A stretch of DNA of 11,504 nt from positions 1-11,504 of the forward strand of contig CATPAX010000189.1 in the NCBI GenBank assembly GCA_955652215.1. Direction: 5' to 3'. The DNA is from an uncultured Solirubrobacteraceae bacterium. GTDB taxonomy: Bacteria; Actinomycetota; Thermoleophilia; Solirubrobacterales; Solirubrobacteraceae. Below the pieces are notes generated by a model. It was not told where the DNA came from. It ran no database searches and saw only the letters and a list, made by a program, of their open reading frames with translations. The translations under genes were made by a program, and so were the position numbers. This document shows positions 1 through 7,221 of this stretch, in pieces; positions within the stretch are counted from its first letter, which is position 1; the number at the start of each line of letters is the position of its first letter.

Positions 1-784
1 CATTGGAGAGATTGCGGCTGGCAATCCAGTTGGGGTAATGACGCAGACGGTCCTCGACCGACTTGTCGTAGACAAGCGTGTTGTAGATGAACGACCTTGT
101 GCGAAGCCCGGGCTCGAGCGCCGCCGAGACGCCCTCGGCAGCCTTCCGGCGGGCATCACGGTCGGGCGATTGCAGCAGGCTCAGGGCGACCTCGAGCGAC
201 TGCTCCTCGTCGTCGAGGCTCACCCGCAGGGCCGCAACGAGCTCGCCGAACAGTCGACCCCACGCGCTCTGACTCGAAATCGACTTCTCGGAGAGGAGCT
301 TCTCCTCGGTCTCGGAGAGCAGGTGGGGGCGGTAGCGGCGGGCGCTGCGTAGGTGGTGGCGGCAGAACTCGAGCTCCGGGGAAGCGAGCAGCTCATCAGC
401 CCGCTGGTCGTCGAGCGCGGCCCACTCGAGCTCGAAGAACAGGATCTTCGTCTCGGTCTCCGTCGCGCGCTCCTGCATATGCTGGAGCAGCGCGCCGCGA
501 GCGGGGTCGGCGGTATCGGTCGCGAACTGCAGCGAGGCGTAGGAGGCGGCCCGGCCCACCAGGTCGTTGATGTCCTCGAGCTCGTGCATCGCGCTCGCGA
601 GCCCATGAGCATCGACCTCCGCAAGCTTGCCCGCGTACTTGCCGGCGAATTCGCAGGCGCGTTCGGTCGCCTGCTCGAGCATCCGCTCGACGGCGGATTC
701 GTCCTCGCCGCCGATCAGCGGGGAGAGGTCCCACTCAGTCGCGAGCAGTTCCGGGTCCGCGAGGTTCTCGGTCACGGCTGACAT
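1..784 (-). CDS. pepF: M3 family oligoendopeptidase (PepF type), N-terminal 261 residues, runs off left edge
   Basis: The reading frame starts at ATG 784 on the minus strand and stays open to position 1, so the C-terminal part, including the HEXXH zinc site of the M3 family, lies outside the window. What is visible matches the N-terminal helical region of pepF/M3 oligoendopeptidases. There is a TEWDLSPL start (residues 16-23), a PHLLSETEEKLLSEKS segment (153-168), SAWGRLFGEL (173-182), and a DKSVEDRLRHYPNW segment followed by RNLSN (240-261). These enzymes are usually about 600 residues, cytosolic zinc metallopeptidases that degrade short peptides. No signal peptide is seen. The gene lies 18 nt after the stop of the membrane protein gene upstream, so co-transcription is possible. 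A TAACCT box 8 nt before the ATG could alternatively give it its own leaderless transcript. Family call is firm; exact substrate is unknown. Confidence 0.88.
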   Translation of the reverse strand, partial: MSAVTENLADPELLATEWDLSPLIGGEDESAVERMLEQATERACEFAGKYAGKLAEVDAHGLASAMHELEDINDLVGRAASYASLQFATDTADPARGALLQHMQERATETETKILFFELEWAALDDQRADELLASPELEFCRHHLRSARRYRPHLLSETEEKLLSEKSISSQSAWGRLFGELVAALRVSLDDEEQSLEVALSLLQSPDRDARRKAAEGVSAALEPGLRTRSFIYNTLVYDKSVEDRLRHYPNWIASRNLSN

Positions 785-792
785 GGCAACTG

Positions 793-798
793 AGGTTA
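793..798 (-). promoter_or_regulatory. Candidate -10 box (TAACCT) for the oligoendopeptidase gene
   Basis: On the minus strand TAACCT fits the actinobacterial TANNNT -10 pattern and ends 8 nt before ATG 784, so transcription would begin at or very near the start codon. No convincing -35 is seen. It lies in the 18-nt gap between two minus-strand genes. Confidence 0.35.
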
Positions 799-802
799 TC
801 CC

Positions 803-2878
803 TCACGGACACCCGCCCGGATTAAGCATTCCTGACAGCCCGAACACGGACACTCGGCGTCCCGCGGCGAGGTAGGAGAACAGCAGATGGGCGTTCGAAT
901 CCGAGATGGTCCAGCTGCCCTCCGGCGAGAAAGCCAGCCTGTGCGGGTCCCAGAAGTTCCTGGTCGGCGTGGCGATCAGATAGCGGAACTGCCCGGCGCT
1001 GACAGCGCGCCGAAACTCCTGGCAGCTGTTGATCGGGATGAACGAGCCGTGTGGGCCGTAGCGGGCGATGTACTGCACCCGGTTCGAGTCATCCTTGCCC
1101 ATCATCGGATAGGAGAAGAACTCGCCGTAGGTGCCGACCAGACCGATGCGGGCATCCCGGATCCCACGGAAGTAGTCCCACACCCGCGCTAGCTCAGACG
1201 TCTTGGGCTTCGGCCCGTACCAACGACGGAGGTAGCGCTGCTCCCATGGGTACCCGGCGGCCGCGCTCGCGCCCAGCAGAATCACGGCGCCTGTGACGAG
1301 CGCGATCCGGCTCGCGCGCCATCGCTTGAGCGCAAGCGGCGCCCACACCACAGCCATTCCCAACGCCAGGATCACCACACCGAAGACGATCGCGGCTCGG
1401 TAGTGCTGGTGAGGCCACAGGCTTGCCCGGTCTGCGGTTGCCGCGAAGGCAGCAACGAGTCCGGCGCCCATGGCGCTCTGCACCGCCGATCGCCCGTGGA
1501 GGAGCGGAGCCAGCGGCATCACGGCGAACCCAAGCACCAGCGCCGGCAGGGCGAAGCGGAGATTGAACGCGAACGCAATCGGATGGCCCTCCGGGCCCGC
1601 GGCCCCGTTCGGTGTCAGGAGATATGCGACCAATCCTGTGAGCGCCACCACCGCGAGCATCCGGACCATGCGTCCCGCTCCCGGCAGGAGGCATAGGAGC
1701 GGGCCGAGCACCGCGGCGGCGAGCAACACGAACCACCATCGGCCAAGCTGTGAGGAGATCCCCGAAACGAAGTATTTGTCCCAGAACCGCGCGCTCGTGA
1801 GGTAGTGGGCGACCGAGAACGTCGCCGATTGCTGAAGCGGCGGCGAGGGCGTTGGCAACACCCCCAGGCTGCTCCACGGCAGCGGGTTGCCGACTGCGAT
1901 CAGGTTGCGCAGGTACCAGAACCCGCCCCCGAGGGCGAGTGGCCCGAACCAGAGCCCCGCCTGGCGGGCCCGAGCACCGCGGGGGCCGAGCACCAGCACC
2001 CCGACGCAGAGAGCCGCGACGGGCACCAGGAACGTCAGCTTCACCGATATCGCCAGGCCCGCGGAGATCCCCGCGAGCCCGATCGCTGCGCGGTGATCCT
2101 CGCCGCGGAGGAGCAGGGCAGCGGCGCCGAGCAGGAAGAACACGCCGAGGATGTCGACGTCCGCGCTGCCGGCCTGCGAGAAGAACAGCATCGGAGTCAC
2201 CAGGATCACGGCGACTGCCCAGGTCGATGTCATGCCTACTCCCCGCCACTGGCCGATGCACCACGCCGCCAGCAGCGAAAGCCCCATCCACAGGAGGTTC
2301 AGCGCCGGCGAGACCGTGTCGTGGCCGAACAGCACCATCCCGAGTCCATGGAAGAGCTCGCCCGTTGCGGGATAGAACGCGATCAGGAACTCGAGGTCGT
2401 AGTGAAGCTGGGTGACGTGCCCGGTCTGAGCGAACCCCGCGGCCCATGGCAGGTGGTACCAGAGCGAATCGAACGTGTGGATCCCGAGGTCGTAGGCCTG
2501 AAGGGTGGGGGAGGCCCACTCGGCGGCGACCGTCGCTGTGGCTAGGACGGCGACCGTGGCGAGCACTCGTGTCCTTGCATCCGTCTCTTCCGGCGCACCG
2601 CGCAAGGCGACGGGTCTCCTCCGCACCGCGGTCCCGACCCCTACCGCAACGCTCGCGAGCACGATCGGCACCAGCCTGAACAGGCCGACCGCGCCCAGCA
2701 CCTCGAGGATTCCGACCAGCATCGCCACGGCGGTCAGTGATTGCGCCAGGCATGCCAGTGCGCCGCTCCAGGCATCGAAGTAGCGCCGGCGCAGCGCGCC
2801 TGCGCCCAGCAGCAGCGAGCCGCAGATCAGCAGCAGCGAGAGCACCGCTAACGCGTAGCGCGCTACGCCCCCGCTCAT
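803..2878 (-). CDS. Polytopic membrane protein, GT-C / family 39-like glycosyltransferase
   Basis: The protein has 691 residues with roughly a dozen hydrophobic helices over residues 1-565 and a soluble C-terminal tail of about 125 residues. Features typical of GT-C glycosyltransferases using polyprenyl-phosphate sugars are visible. An acidic residue lies in the first large outside loop (FDSLWYHLPWA, 136-146). It is followed by a YP-ATGELFHGLG helix start (169-180), a SADVDILGVFF segment (238-248), a SVKLTF segment (278-283) and WYLRNLIAVGNPLPW (321-335). The tail (about 570-690) contains no motif I recognise. Likely role is transfer of a sugar from a lipid carrier on the outer face of the membrane to a cell-envelope polymer or protein; acceptor and sugar cannot be read from the sequence. 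ATG 2878 was chosen because it directly precedes the first helix. It is divergent from the lipoprotein gene with 54 nt between starts and is followed by the peptidase gene after 18 nt. Confidence 0.75.
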   Translation of the reverse strand: MSGGVARYALAVLSLLLICGSLLLGAGALRRRYFDAWSGALACLAQSLTAVAMLVGILEVLGAVGLFRLVPIVLASVAVGVGTAVRRRPVALRGAPEETDARTRVLATVAVLATATVAAEWASPTLQAYDLGIHTFDSLWYHLPWAAGFAQTGHVTQLHYDLEFLIAFYPATGELFHGLGMVLFGHDTVSPALNLLWMGLSLLAAWCIGQWRGVGMTSTWAVAVILVTPMLFFSQAGSADVDILGVFFLLGAAALLLRGEDHRAAIGLAGISAGLAISVKLTFLVPVAALCVGVLVLGPRGARARQAGLWFGPLALGGGFWYLRNLIAVGNPLPWSSLGVLPTPSPPLQQSATFSVAHYLTSARFWDKYFVSGISSQLGRWWFVLLAAAVLGPLLCLLPGAGRMVRMLAVVALTGLVAYLLTPNGAAGPEGHPIAFAFNLRFALPALVLGFAVMPLAPLLHGRSAVQSAMGAGLVAAFAATADRASLWPHQHYRAAIVFGVVILALGMAVVWAPLALKRWRASRIALVTGAVILLGASAAAGYPWEQRYLRRWYGPKPKTSELARVWDYFRGIRDARIGLVGTYGEFFSYPMMGKDDSNRVQYIARYGPHGSFIPINSCQEFRRAVSAGQFRYLIATPTRNFWDPHRLAFSPEGSWTISDSNAHLLFSYLAAGRRVSVFGLSGMLNPGGCP

Positions 2879-2913
2879 CCGCGCGGCTCAGCAGAGCGAA
2901 AACGCGGCTCGGC

Positions 2914-2919
2914 TACGCT
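2914..2919 (+). promoter_or_regulatory. Candidate -10 box (TACGCT) for the lipoprotein gene
   Basis: TACGCT fits TANNNT and lies 13 nt before ATG 2933 in the 54-nt divergent spacer. No -35 match is obvious, so this is a weak call. Confidence 0.25.
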
Positions 2920-2932
2920 TGCGCTGCATCCC

Positions 2933-3400
2933 ATGCGAGCGTCAAGACTAGGTGCTGCGCTGGCGTCGCTGGTGGTGATCACCGGATGCGGCTCCAGCAG
3001 CCCGACCCATAATCCCGACCCCGGCGCGCTTCCGTTGGTCAAGGGAGCGACGGTCGTCGCCCGCTACCGCCAGTGCGATCCGGGCGCAAACGCGTACTGC
3101 GCGATCGAGCTGGTCGTGGTCGACACTCGCTACCACAGCTCGATGGACCTCCTTCAGAGCGAGAAGCATTGGCTGAAAAGTCACCACTGGACCGGAACCG
3201 GTGGCGACGCAAGCCAGGAGCGCGCCGCGGACTCCCCCGGCCACAAGCTCCGCGTGACCTACGCCACGGCGCAGGATGAGCTGCTCGACAACGACCTCGG
3301 CTGGATCCAGCGGCCGCGCGCGATCGCGCTCGCGCTCTCCAAGACGGTGTTCAACCGCACCTCGGCCCTGGCCGTGATGCTCGAGCCCGGAATTTCCTAG
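2933..3400 (+). CDS. Small predicted lipoprotein of unknown function
   Basis: The product has 155 residues. It begins with a positively charged MRASR stretch, a hydrophobic core and a lipobox VITGC with the lipidation cysteine at residue 19, followed by a serine-rich tether. This indicates export, lipid attachment and location on the outer face of the membrane. The mature part (about 136 residues) has two cysteines (in YRQCDPGANAYCAIE) that might form a disulfide. It contains a YHSSMDLLQSEKHWL segment (residues 64-78) and a W-T-G motif, but I recognise no named family. It is divergent from the GT-C gene and converges on the RNase D gene, with both genes ending in the same CTAG. ATG 2933 is the only start placing the signal peptide at the N-terminus. 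Confidence 0.75.
   Translation: MRASRLGAALASLVVITGCGSSSPTHNPDPGALPLVKGATVVARYRQCDPGANAYCAIELVVVDTRYHSSMDLLQSEKHWLKSHHWTGTGGDASQERAADSPGHKLRVTYATAQDELLDNDLGWIQRPRAIALALSKTVFNRTSALAVMLEPGIS
3397..3400. other. Shared palindromic stop of two convergent genes
   Basis: CTAG at these positions supplies TAG (3398-3400) as the stop of the plus-strand lipoprotein gene and TAG (read from 3399 to 3397) as the stop of the minus-strand RNase D gene. The genes therefore overlap by four bases, leaving no room for a separate terminator between them. Confidence 0.95.
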
Positions 3401-4611
3401 GAGGTGCTCTCCGCGACGGAGTCGCGGTCTCCGAGTTGGTCGACGACCAGGCGCCGATCGGGACCGACGCTCAGCGCGCTTCGGCCGGCCAAGAGGTCTC
3501 GAAGGTCCGCTCCCACGAGCTCCGCGCGCCACCCCGACAGCGTCCTGACGTGTGGGTCCGGCTCGCCACGGCGCGACGCCGTGACGATTGATTCGAGCTC
3601 GCTGCGCGAGGCGATCAGCTCGTAGGCCAGGCCCGCATCGGCAGCGCGAGCGCGGAGCAGCGCCTCGGCAAGCACGATCAACGGCCCGTCGGCAGGATCC
3701 GAGCGCCAGCGAGCCTCCTCGCGCGGGATCGGGTTCGAGTGCAGTCCGGCGGCGATTGTCTCGAGGATCGCCTCCCCTCGGCGCCGAACCGTGGACGGGT
3801 GAAGGCCCCGGATCGGCCCGAACTCCGCCGGCGTCGACGGCTGGCGCTTGGCGAGCTCGACCAGCGGCGGGTCGCCCAGCACCGATCCGACCGGGCGGTC
3901 CTCCCTCGAAGCCACCTGCTCGCGCCATGCGCCCAGCTCGCGGGCGACCGCGCGCGAGCGCGGATCGAGCTGGTTGACCCTCGGAAGCCGCTCCCAGGCG
4001 GTCCAAGGGTCCCGCTCGTCGGTTGCGGATTCGAGTCTTCTGCACTCCTCGCGGGCCCATTCGAGGCGACCGCTTTCCGTCAGCCGCTGCTGGATCTCGT
4101 CGGCCAGCGCCAGCAGGTGAGCCACGTCCTCCGCGGCATAGGTGAGTTGCTCGGCCGTCAGCGGCCGGGCGTCCCAGCGCGTGTAGCTGGCGGTCTTACC
4201 GACGCGCAGGCCCAGGATCGCGCCGAGCAGATTGCCATACCCCGCCTGGGCGCTGGCGCCGGTGAAGCCCGCGGCGGCCTGGGTGTCGAACAGGTTGTTG
4301 ATCTCCGTGTCCCATGCCCGGCGCAGGATCGCTACGTCCTGACGTCCTGCGTGCAAGATCACCTCGATCGCCGGATCGCCGAGCAGCTCGGCCACCGGCG
4401 CCGGATCGATACGGTCGAGCGCGTCGAGTACAAGGATCCGCGTGCCGTCATTGGCTCCCGGATCATCGACCACGATCTGCACCAGGCAGAGTAGCGCCCG
4501 GTATCGGCCTTCGGACATGAATTCGGTGTCGATCCCGATCCGTCCCGCGCTGCGCGCCGCCTCCGCCGCAGCTTTCACGTCCTGCGACGTGGCGAGCCCC
4601 CGGTTATCCAT
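3397..4611 (-). CDS. rnd: Ribonuclease D family 3'-5' exonuclease with HRDC domain
   Basis: The 404-residue protein carries the DEDDy exonuclease signature. Exo I is GIDTEF with D28 and E30, Exo II is HAGRQDV with D92, and Exo III is YAAEDV with Y158 and D162, all needed to bind two metal ions. An HRDC nucleic-acid-binding domain follows at about residues 214-292 (DPRSRAVARELGAWRE, then LVELAKRQPST and FGPIRGLHPSTVRRRGEAIL). The C-terminal region (about 300-380) resembles the second helical domain of RNase D proteins. Length and domain order match the family, which trims the 3' ends of tRNA precursors and other stable RNAs in the cytosol. A TACTGT box ends 6 nt upstream of ATG 4611, suggesting a near-leaderless transcript. 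The gene is divergent from the Fe-S operon regulator. Confidence 0.93.
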   Translation of the reverse strand: MDNRGLATSQDVKAAAEAARSAGRIGIDTEFMSEGRYRALLCLVQIVVDDPGANDGTRILVLDALDRIDPAPVAELLGDPAIEVILHAGRQDVAILRRAWDTEINNLFDTQAAAGFTGASAQAGYGNLLGAILGLRVGKTASYTRWDARPLTAEQLTYAAEDVAHLLALADEIQQRLTESGRLEWAREECRRLESATDERDPWTAWERLPRVNQLDPRSRAVARELGAWREQVASREDRPVGSVLGDPPLVELAKRQPSTPAEFGPIRGLHPSTVRRRGEAILETIAAGLHSNPIPREEARWRSDPADGPLIVLAEALLRARAADAGLAYELIASRSELESIVTASRRGEPDPHVRTLSGWRAELVGADLRDLLAGRSALSVGPDRRLVVDQLGDRDSVAESTS

Positions 4612-4617
4612 TGCGCC

Positions 4618-4623
4618 ACAGTA
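4618..4623 (-). promoter_or_regulatory. Candidate -10 box (TACTGT) for the RNase D gene
   Basis: TACTGT on the minus strand fits TANNNT and ends 6 nt before ATG 4611, a spacing that would place the transcript start on the start codon. No -35 hexamer stands out. Confidence 0.35.
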
Positions 4624-4643
4624 GCCGAGTAGCGCTGCAAATT

Positions 4644-4668
4644 CGCAGGTTCGAAGCTCGCAGGTTCG
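4644..4668. repeat. Short tandem direct repeat of CGCAGGTTCG
   Basis: The ten bases CGCAGGTTCG occur at 4644-4653 and again at 4659-4668, a period of 15 nt, in the spacer between the divergent rnd and rrf2 genes. They may be a regulator site or chance; nothing else in the window repeats them. Confidence 0.4.
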
Positions 4669-4694
4669 CCGCGCACCGCCCGGGCGGCACCACA

Positions 4695-4712
4695 GGGCCG
4701 CGTCAGCGGCCC
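4695..4712. repeat. GC-rich perfect inverted repeat upstream of the Fe-S operon
   Basis: GGGCCGC (4695-4701), a GTCA loop and GCGGCCC (4706-4712) form a seven-base-pair stem. It ends just where a -35 element would lie for the candidate -10 at 4735-4740. It could be a second operator or a hairpin in DNA; it has no T-tract and so is not a convincing terminator. Confidence 0.45.
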
Positions 4713-4721
4713 CATCAAAAA

Positions 4722-4738
4722 CCTACCCCCGTGGTAGG
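4722..4738. promoter_or_regulatory. Candidate Rrf2 operator: palindrome CCTACC-N5-GGTAGG
   Basis: A perfect inverted repeat with six-base arms and a five-base spacer lies 10 nt upstream of the rrf2 start codon. Its right arm overlaps the candidate -10 box TAGGAT (4735-4740), so a protein bound here would block transcription. Position and symmetry fit an autoregulatory site for the dimeric Rrf2 protein encoded next to it; this is inference, as I do not know a defined consensus for this group. Confidence 0.5.
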
Positions 4739-4740
4739 AT
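4735..4740 (+). promoter_or_regulatory. Candidate -10 box (TAGGAT) of the rrf2-sufCSU operon
   Basis: TAGGAT fits TANNNT and ends 8 nt before ATG 4749, consistent with a leaderless transcript. The same bases contain AGGA, which could instead act as a weak ribosome binding site 9 nt before the ATG. The -35 position (about 4712-4717) does not resemble TTGACA. Confidence 0.45.
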
Positions 4741-4748
4741 ATGACCCG

Positions 4749-5210
4749 ATGATCTTCTCCTCGAAAGCCGAGTACGGCGTGCGTTTGATGGTCGAGCTCG
4801 GTCGCCAGTCGCCCGAGCATCCCACCAGCCTGAAGGCGATCGCCGATGCCGAGGGGCTGCCGCTCGCATACCTCGAGCAGGTCGTGGCGAGACTCCGCAA
4901 GGCCGGCCTCGTGATGAGCGCCAGGGGCGCCCACGGCGGCTACTGGCTGGCCCGGCCGGCTGACGAGATTGCCATGGATGAAGTGGTCCAGGCGCTCGAG
5001 GGCGCGATCGCTCCGATGGAGTGCTTCATCCACGAGCACACCGAGCGCGTGCTCTGCTCCCACCAGCCCGACGCCGGGCATGGTTGCGCCACCAAGCTGC
5101 TCTGGACCCGCGTGCAGGGCGGGATCATCCGCTCGCTTCAGACCACGACGCTGGCCGAGCTCGTCGAGTTCTCGCGCCGCGCCGAGCGCATCCCCGCGGG
5201 AGTCGCCTGA
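4749..5210 (+). CDS. Rrf2 family transcriptional regulator (IscR/SufR-like) with three cysteines
   Basis: The 153-residue protein opens with the typical Rrf2 start MIFSSKAEYGVRLMVEL. It continues with a winged helix-turn-helix at about residues 27-70 (SLKAIADAEGLPLAYLEQVV, then GAHGGYWLARP) and a dimerisation helix. Cysteines C92, C103 and C113, with H105 and H111 nearby, occupy the region where IscR-type proteins bind a [2Fe-2S] cluster, so iron-sulfur sensing is likely. ATG 4749 was chosen over ATG 4611 because the extra 46 residues are low-complexity, would overlap the rnd start and are not part of the family. It is the first gene of the suf operon, with sufC starting 2 nt after its stop. 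It probably represses the operon and itself through the palindrome at 4722-4738. Confidence 0.9.
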   Translation: MIFSSKAEYGVRLMVELGRQSPEHPTSLKAIADAEGLPLAYLEQVVARLRKAGLVMSARGAHGGYWLARPADEIAMDEVVQALEGAIAPMECFIHEHTERVLCSHQPDAGHGCATKLLWTRVQGGIIRSLQTTTLAELVEFSRRAERIPAGVA

Positions 5211-5212
5211 CC

Positions 5213-5971
5213 ATGGAGCAGCTCGAGGTTCGCAATTTGCACGTCCGCGCCGGTGACCGCGAGATCCTGCGCGGTCTCGACCTCACCGTCGACAAGGGCG
5301 AGATCCACGCGCTGATGGGTCCGAACGGATCGGGCAAGTCGACGCTCGCCAACGCGATCATGGGCCACCCCGGGCTAGAGGTGACCGACGGCCAGATCCT
5401 GTTCAAGGGCGATGACATCACCGGCGCCTCTCCTGATGAGCGGGCGCGCATGGGCCTGTTCATGGCTTTTCAGTATCCCGTCTCGGTTCCGGGTGTGACC
5501 GTCACCAAGTACCTGCGCACGGTGCTCAACGCACATCGCGAGGCGCACGGCGAGGAGCCGATCCCGCTAAAGGAATTCCGGCAGACCGTCGAGGCGGCGA
5601 TGAAGCTGACGAACGTCCCCCGGGAGTTCTCGAGCCGCTATCTGAACGAGGGCTTCTCGGGTGGTGAGAAGAAGCGCATGGAGATCCTCCAGCTGTCTTT
5701 ACAGAAGCCGGATCTCGCGGTCCTCGACGAGACCGACTCCGGTCTCGACATCGACGCGCTGCGAGTGGTGGCTAATGGGGTCAATTCGATCGCCGGGCCC
5801 GAGATGGGGATCCTGATCATCACCCACTACCAGCGGATCCTCCACCTGGTGCAGCCGAGCCACGTGCACGTGATGTACATGGGACGGATCGTCAAGCAGG
5901 GTGGTCCCGATCTGGTCACCGAGCTCGAAGCCAAGGGTTACGGCTGGATCACCGAGGAAGAGGCCGCATGA
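5213..5971 (+). CDS. sufC: Fe-S cluster assembly ATPase SufC
   Basis: The 252-residue ABC-type ATPase has Walker A GPNGSGKST (36-44), Q-loop Q87, signature FSGGE within LNEGFSGGEKKR (144-155), Walker B LAVLDETD (168-175) with catalytic E173, the D-loop SGLD (176-179) and switch H205. LDETDSGLDIDAL is diagnostic for SufC rather than for transport ATPases. SufC normally binds SufB and SufD and uses ATP to open the scaffold for cluster building. Neither partner is encoded in this window. ATG 5213 is two nt after the rrf2 stop, with GGGAG upstream; the frame is open further upstream but that part lies inside rrf2. Its TGA overlaps the sufS ATG as ATGA, so the two are probably translationally coupled. 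Cytosolic. Confidence 0.96.
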   Translation: MEQLEVRNLHVRAGDREILRGLDLTVDKGEIHALMGPNGSGKSTLANAIMGHPGLEVTDGQILFKGDDITGASPDERARMGLFMAFQYPVSVPGVTVTKYLRTVLNAHREAHGEEPIPLKEFRQTVEAAMKLTNVPREFSSRYLNEGFSGGEKKRMEILQLSLQKPDLAVLDETDSGLDIDALRVVANGVNSIAGPEMGILIITHYQRILHLVQPSHVHVMYMGRIVKQGGPDLVTELEAKGYGWITEEEAA

Positions 5972-7206
5972 CCGCGGTCGGGTCGCTACACGACATAGCC
6001 GCGGAATTCCCGGTCCTGTCTCGCCGGATCGGCGGCTACCCAATCACCTATCTGGACTCCGCCGCGACCTCGCAGACGCCCCAGCCGGTGATCGCTGCGA
6101 TGACCAGTTACTACACCGACTCGCGGGCATCGATCCATCGCGGCGTTTATCCGCTTGCGGTGGAGGCGACAGACCTTTACGAAGGCGCGCGCCGCCGGAT
6201 CGCAGACTGGCTTGGGTCGACGGCGGAGGAGACGATCTTCACGTCCAACGCGACGGCCGCAATCAATCTTGTGGCCTATACCTGGGGACGCCAGAACGTC
6301 CAGCGCGGGGACCTGGTGGTGCTGAGCGCAATGGAGCACCACTCGAACATCGTCCCCTGGCAGCTGCTTTGTCAGGACCGCGAGGCGGAGCTTGCGTACA
6401 TCCCCGTCCTAGACGACGGCACGCTCGATCTCAACGGGCTCGACGCGCTGCTGTCGCGCGGTCCGAGTCTGGTAGCGCTGGCCCACGTCTCGAACGTGCT
6501 CGGGACGATCAACCCCGTGGCCGAGATCACCCGCCGCGCGCATGCGGCCGGTGCGGTGGTGCTGATCGACGGCGCCCAGGCTGTCCCGCAGATGCCGGTC
6601 GATCTGCGCGAGATCGACGCCGACTTCTACGCCTGGACCGGCCACAAGGCATACGGGCCGACCGGAATCGGCGTGCTTCACGGACGCCGTGAGCTGCTCG
6701 AGGAGATGCCGCCGTTCATCGGCGGCGGCCACATGATTCGCACGGTCGCCGCGAACGAGTCGACCTGGACTGACCTGCCTTGGAAGTTTGAGGCGGGGAC
6801 CTCACAGGTGGCGGAGGCGATCGGGCTGGGGGCGGCGGTCGACTGGATCCGCGCGATCGGGATTGATCGGATTCGCTTGCACGAGGAGTCGCTGACCGCG
6901 GCGGCGCTTGAGGCGCTGCTCTCAGAGGTGCCGGGGTTGTCGGTGCAGGGGCCTGCTGGCGCGTCGGACCGTGGAGCGCTCGTGTCTTTCTCGCTGGAGG
7001 GGGCCCACCCTCACGACATCAGCGAGATCCTCGCGCGCGAGGGAGTTTGTGTGCGCGCCGGGCACCATTGCGCGCAGCCGCTGATGCGCACACTCGGAGT
7101 AGCCGCCACGACCAGAGCCTCGTTTGCGGTGCACAACACCGAGGCAGATCTTCAGCGGCTTGTGGACGGGCTCGGCAGCGTCCGGCGGACGCTTCAGCTC
7201 GACTGA
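5968..7206 (+). CDS. sufS: Cysteine desulfurase SufS
   Basis: The 412-residue PLP enzyme removes sulfur from cysteine and holds it as a persulfide. Visible signatures are the PLP-binding lysine K227 in WTGHKAYGPTG, H124 in MEHHSN stacking on the cofactor, D201 and Q204 in DGAQAV, the substrate-binding R383 in TTRAS, and the persulfide cysteine C368 in RAGHHCAQPLMR. The short loop before C368 and the RAGHHCAQP sequence place it in group II (SufS/CsdA), which needs an activator; SufU is encoded next. Length is normal for the family. The start overlaps the sufC stop, and GAGGAAGAGG (5954-5963) is a good ribosome binding site 4 nt upstream. A stretch of its 3' part (about 6991-7133) is copied at 10301-10442. 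Confidence 0.97.
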   Translation: MTAVGSLHDIAAEFPVLSRRIGGYPITYLDSAATSQTPQPVIAAMTSYYTDSRASIHRGVYPLAVEATDLYEGARRRIADWLGSTAEETIFTSNATAAINLVAYTWGRQNVQRGDLVVLSAMEHHSNIVPWQLLCQDREAELAYIPVLDDGTLDLNGLDALLSRGPSLVALAHVSNVLGTINPVAEITRRAHAAGAVVLIDGAQAVPQMPVDLREIDADFYAWTGHKAYGPTGIGVLHGRRELLEEMPPFIGGGHMIRTVAANESTWTDLPWKFEAGTSQVAEAIGLGAAVDWIRAIGIDRIRLHEESLTAAALEALLSEVPGLSVQGPAGASDRGALVSFSLEGAHPHDISEILAREGVCVRAGHHCAQPLMRTLGVAATTRASFAVHNTEADLQRLVDGLGSVRRTLQLD

Positions 7207-7211
7207 GGGGG
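7205..7211 (+). promoter_or_regulatory. Ribosome binding site of sufU
   Basis: The G-rich GAGGGGG overlaps the sufS stop codon and sits 10 nt before ATG 7222. It supports this start and coupled translation with sufS. Confidence 0.5.
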
Positions 7212-7221
7212 TCGTTGTCCG

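Noticed and set aside
1805..2545. A 246-codon plus-strand frame opposite the GT-C gene
   Set aside because: Charged low-complexity product; the opposite strand encodes a coherent polytopic protein.
1194..2753. A 519-codon open frame on the minus strand
   Set aside because: Lies inside the GT-C membrane protein gene in another frame; arginine-rich with no membrane helices or domain motifs.
2948..4060. A 370-codon open frame on the minus strand covering the lipoprotein and part of rnd
   Set aside because: Shadow of two better-supported genes; low-complexity product without motifs.
4641..4670. GGTTCGAA at 4648-4655, resembling a tRNA T-loop
   Set aside because: No matching acceptor, D or anticodon stems can be built around it; it belongs to a 10-base direct repeat.
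4611..4748. Upstream ATG extending the Rrf2 protein by 46 residues
   Set aside because: The extension overlaps the rnd start, covers the promoter and palindrome, and is not part of the Rrf2 fold, which begins with MIFSSKAEYG at 4749.
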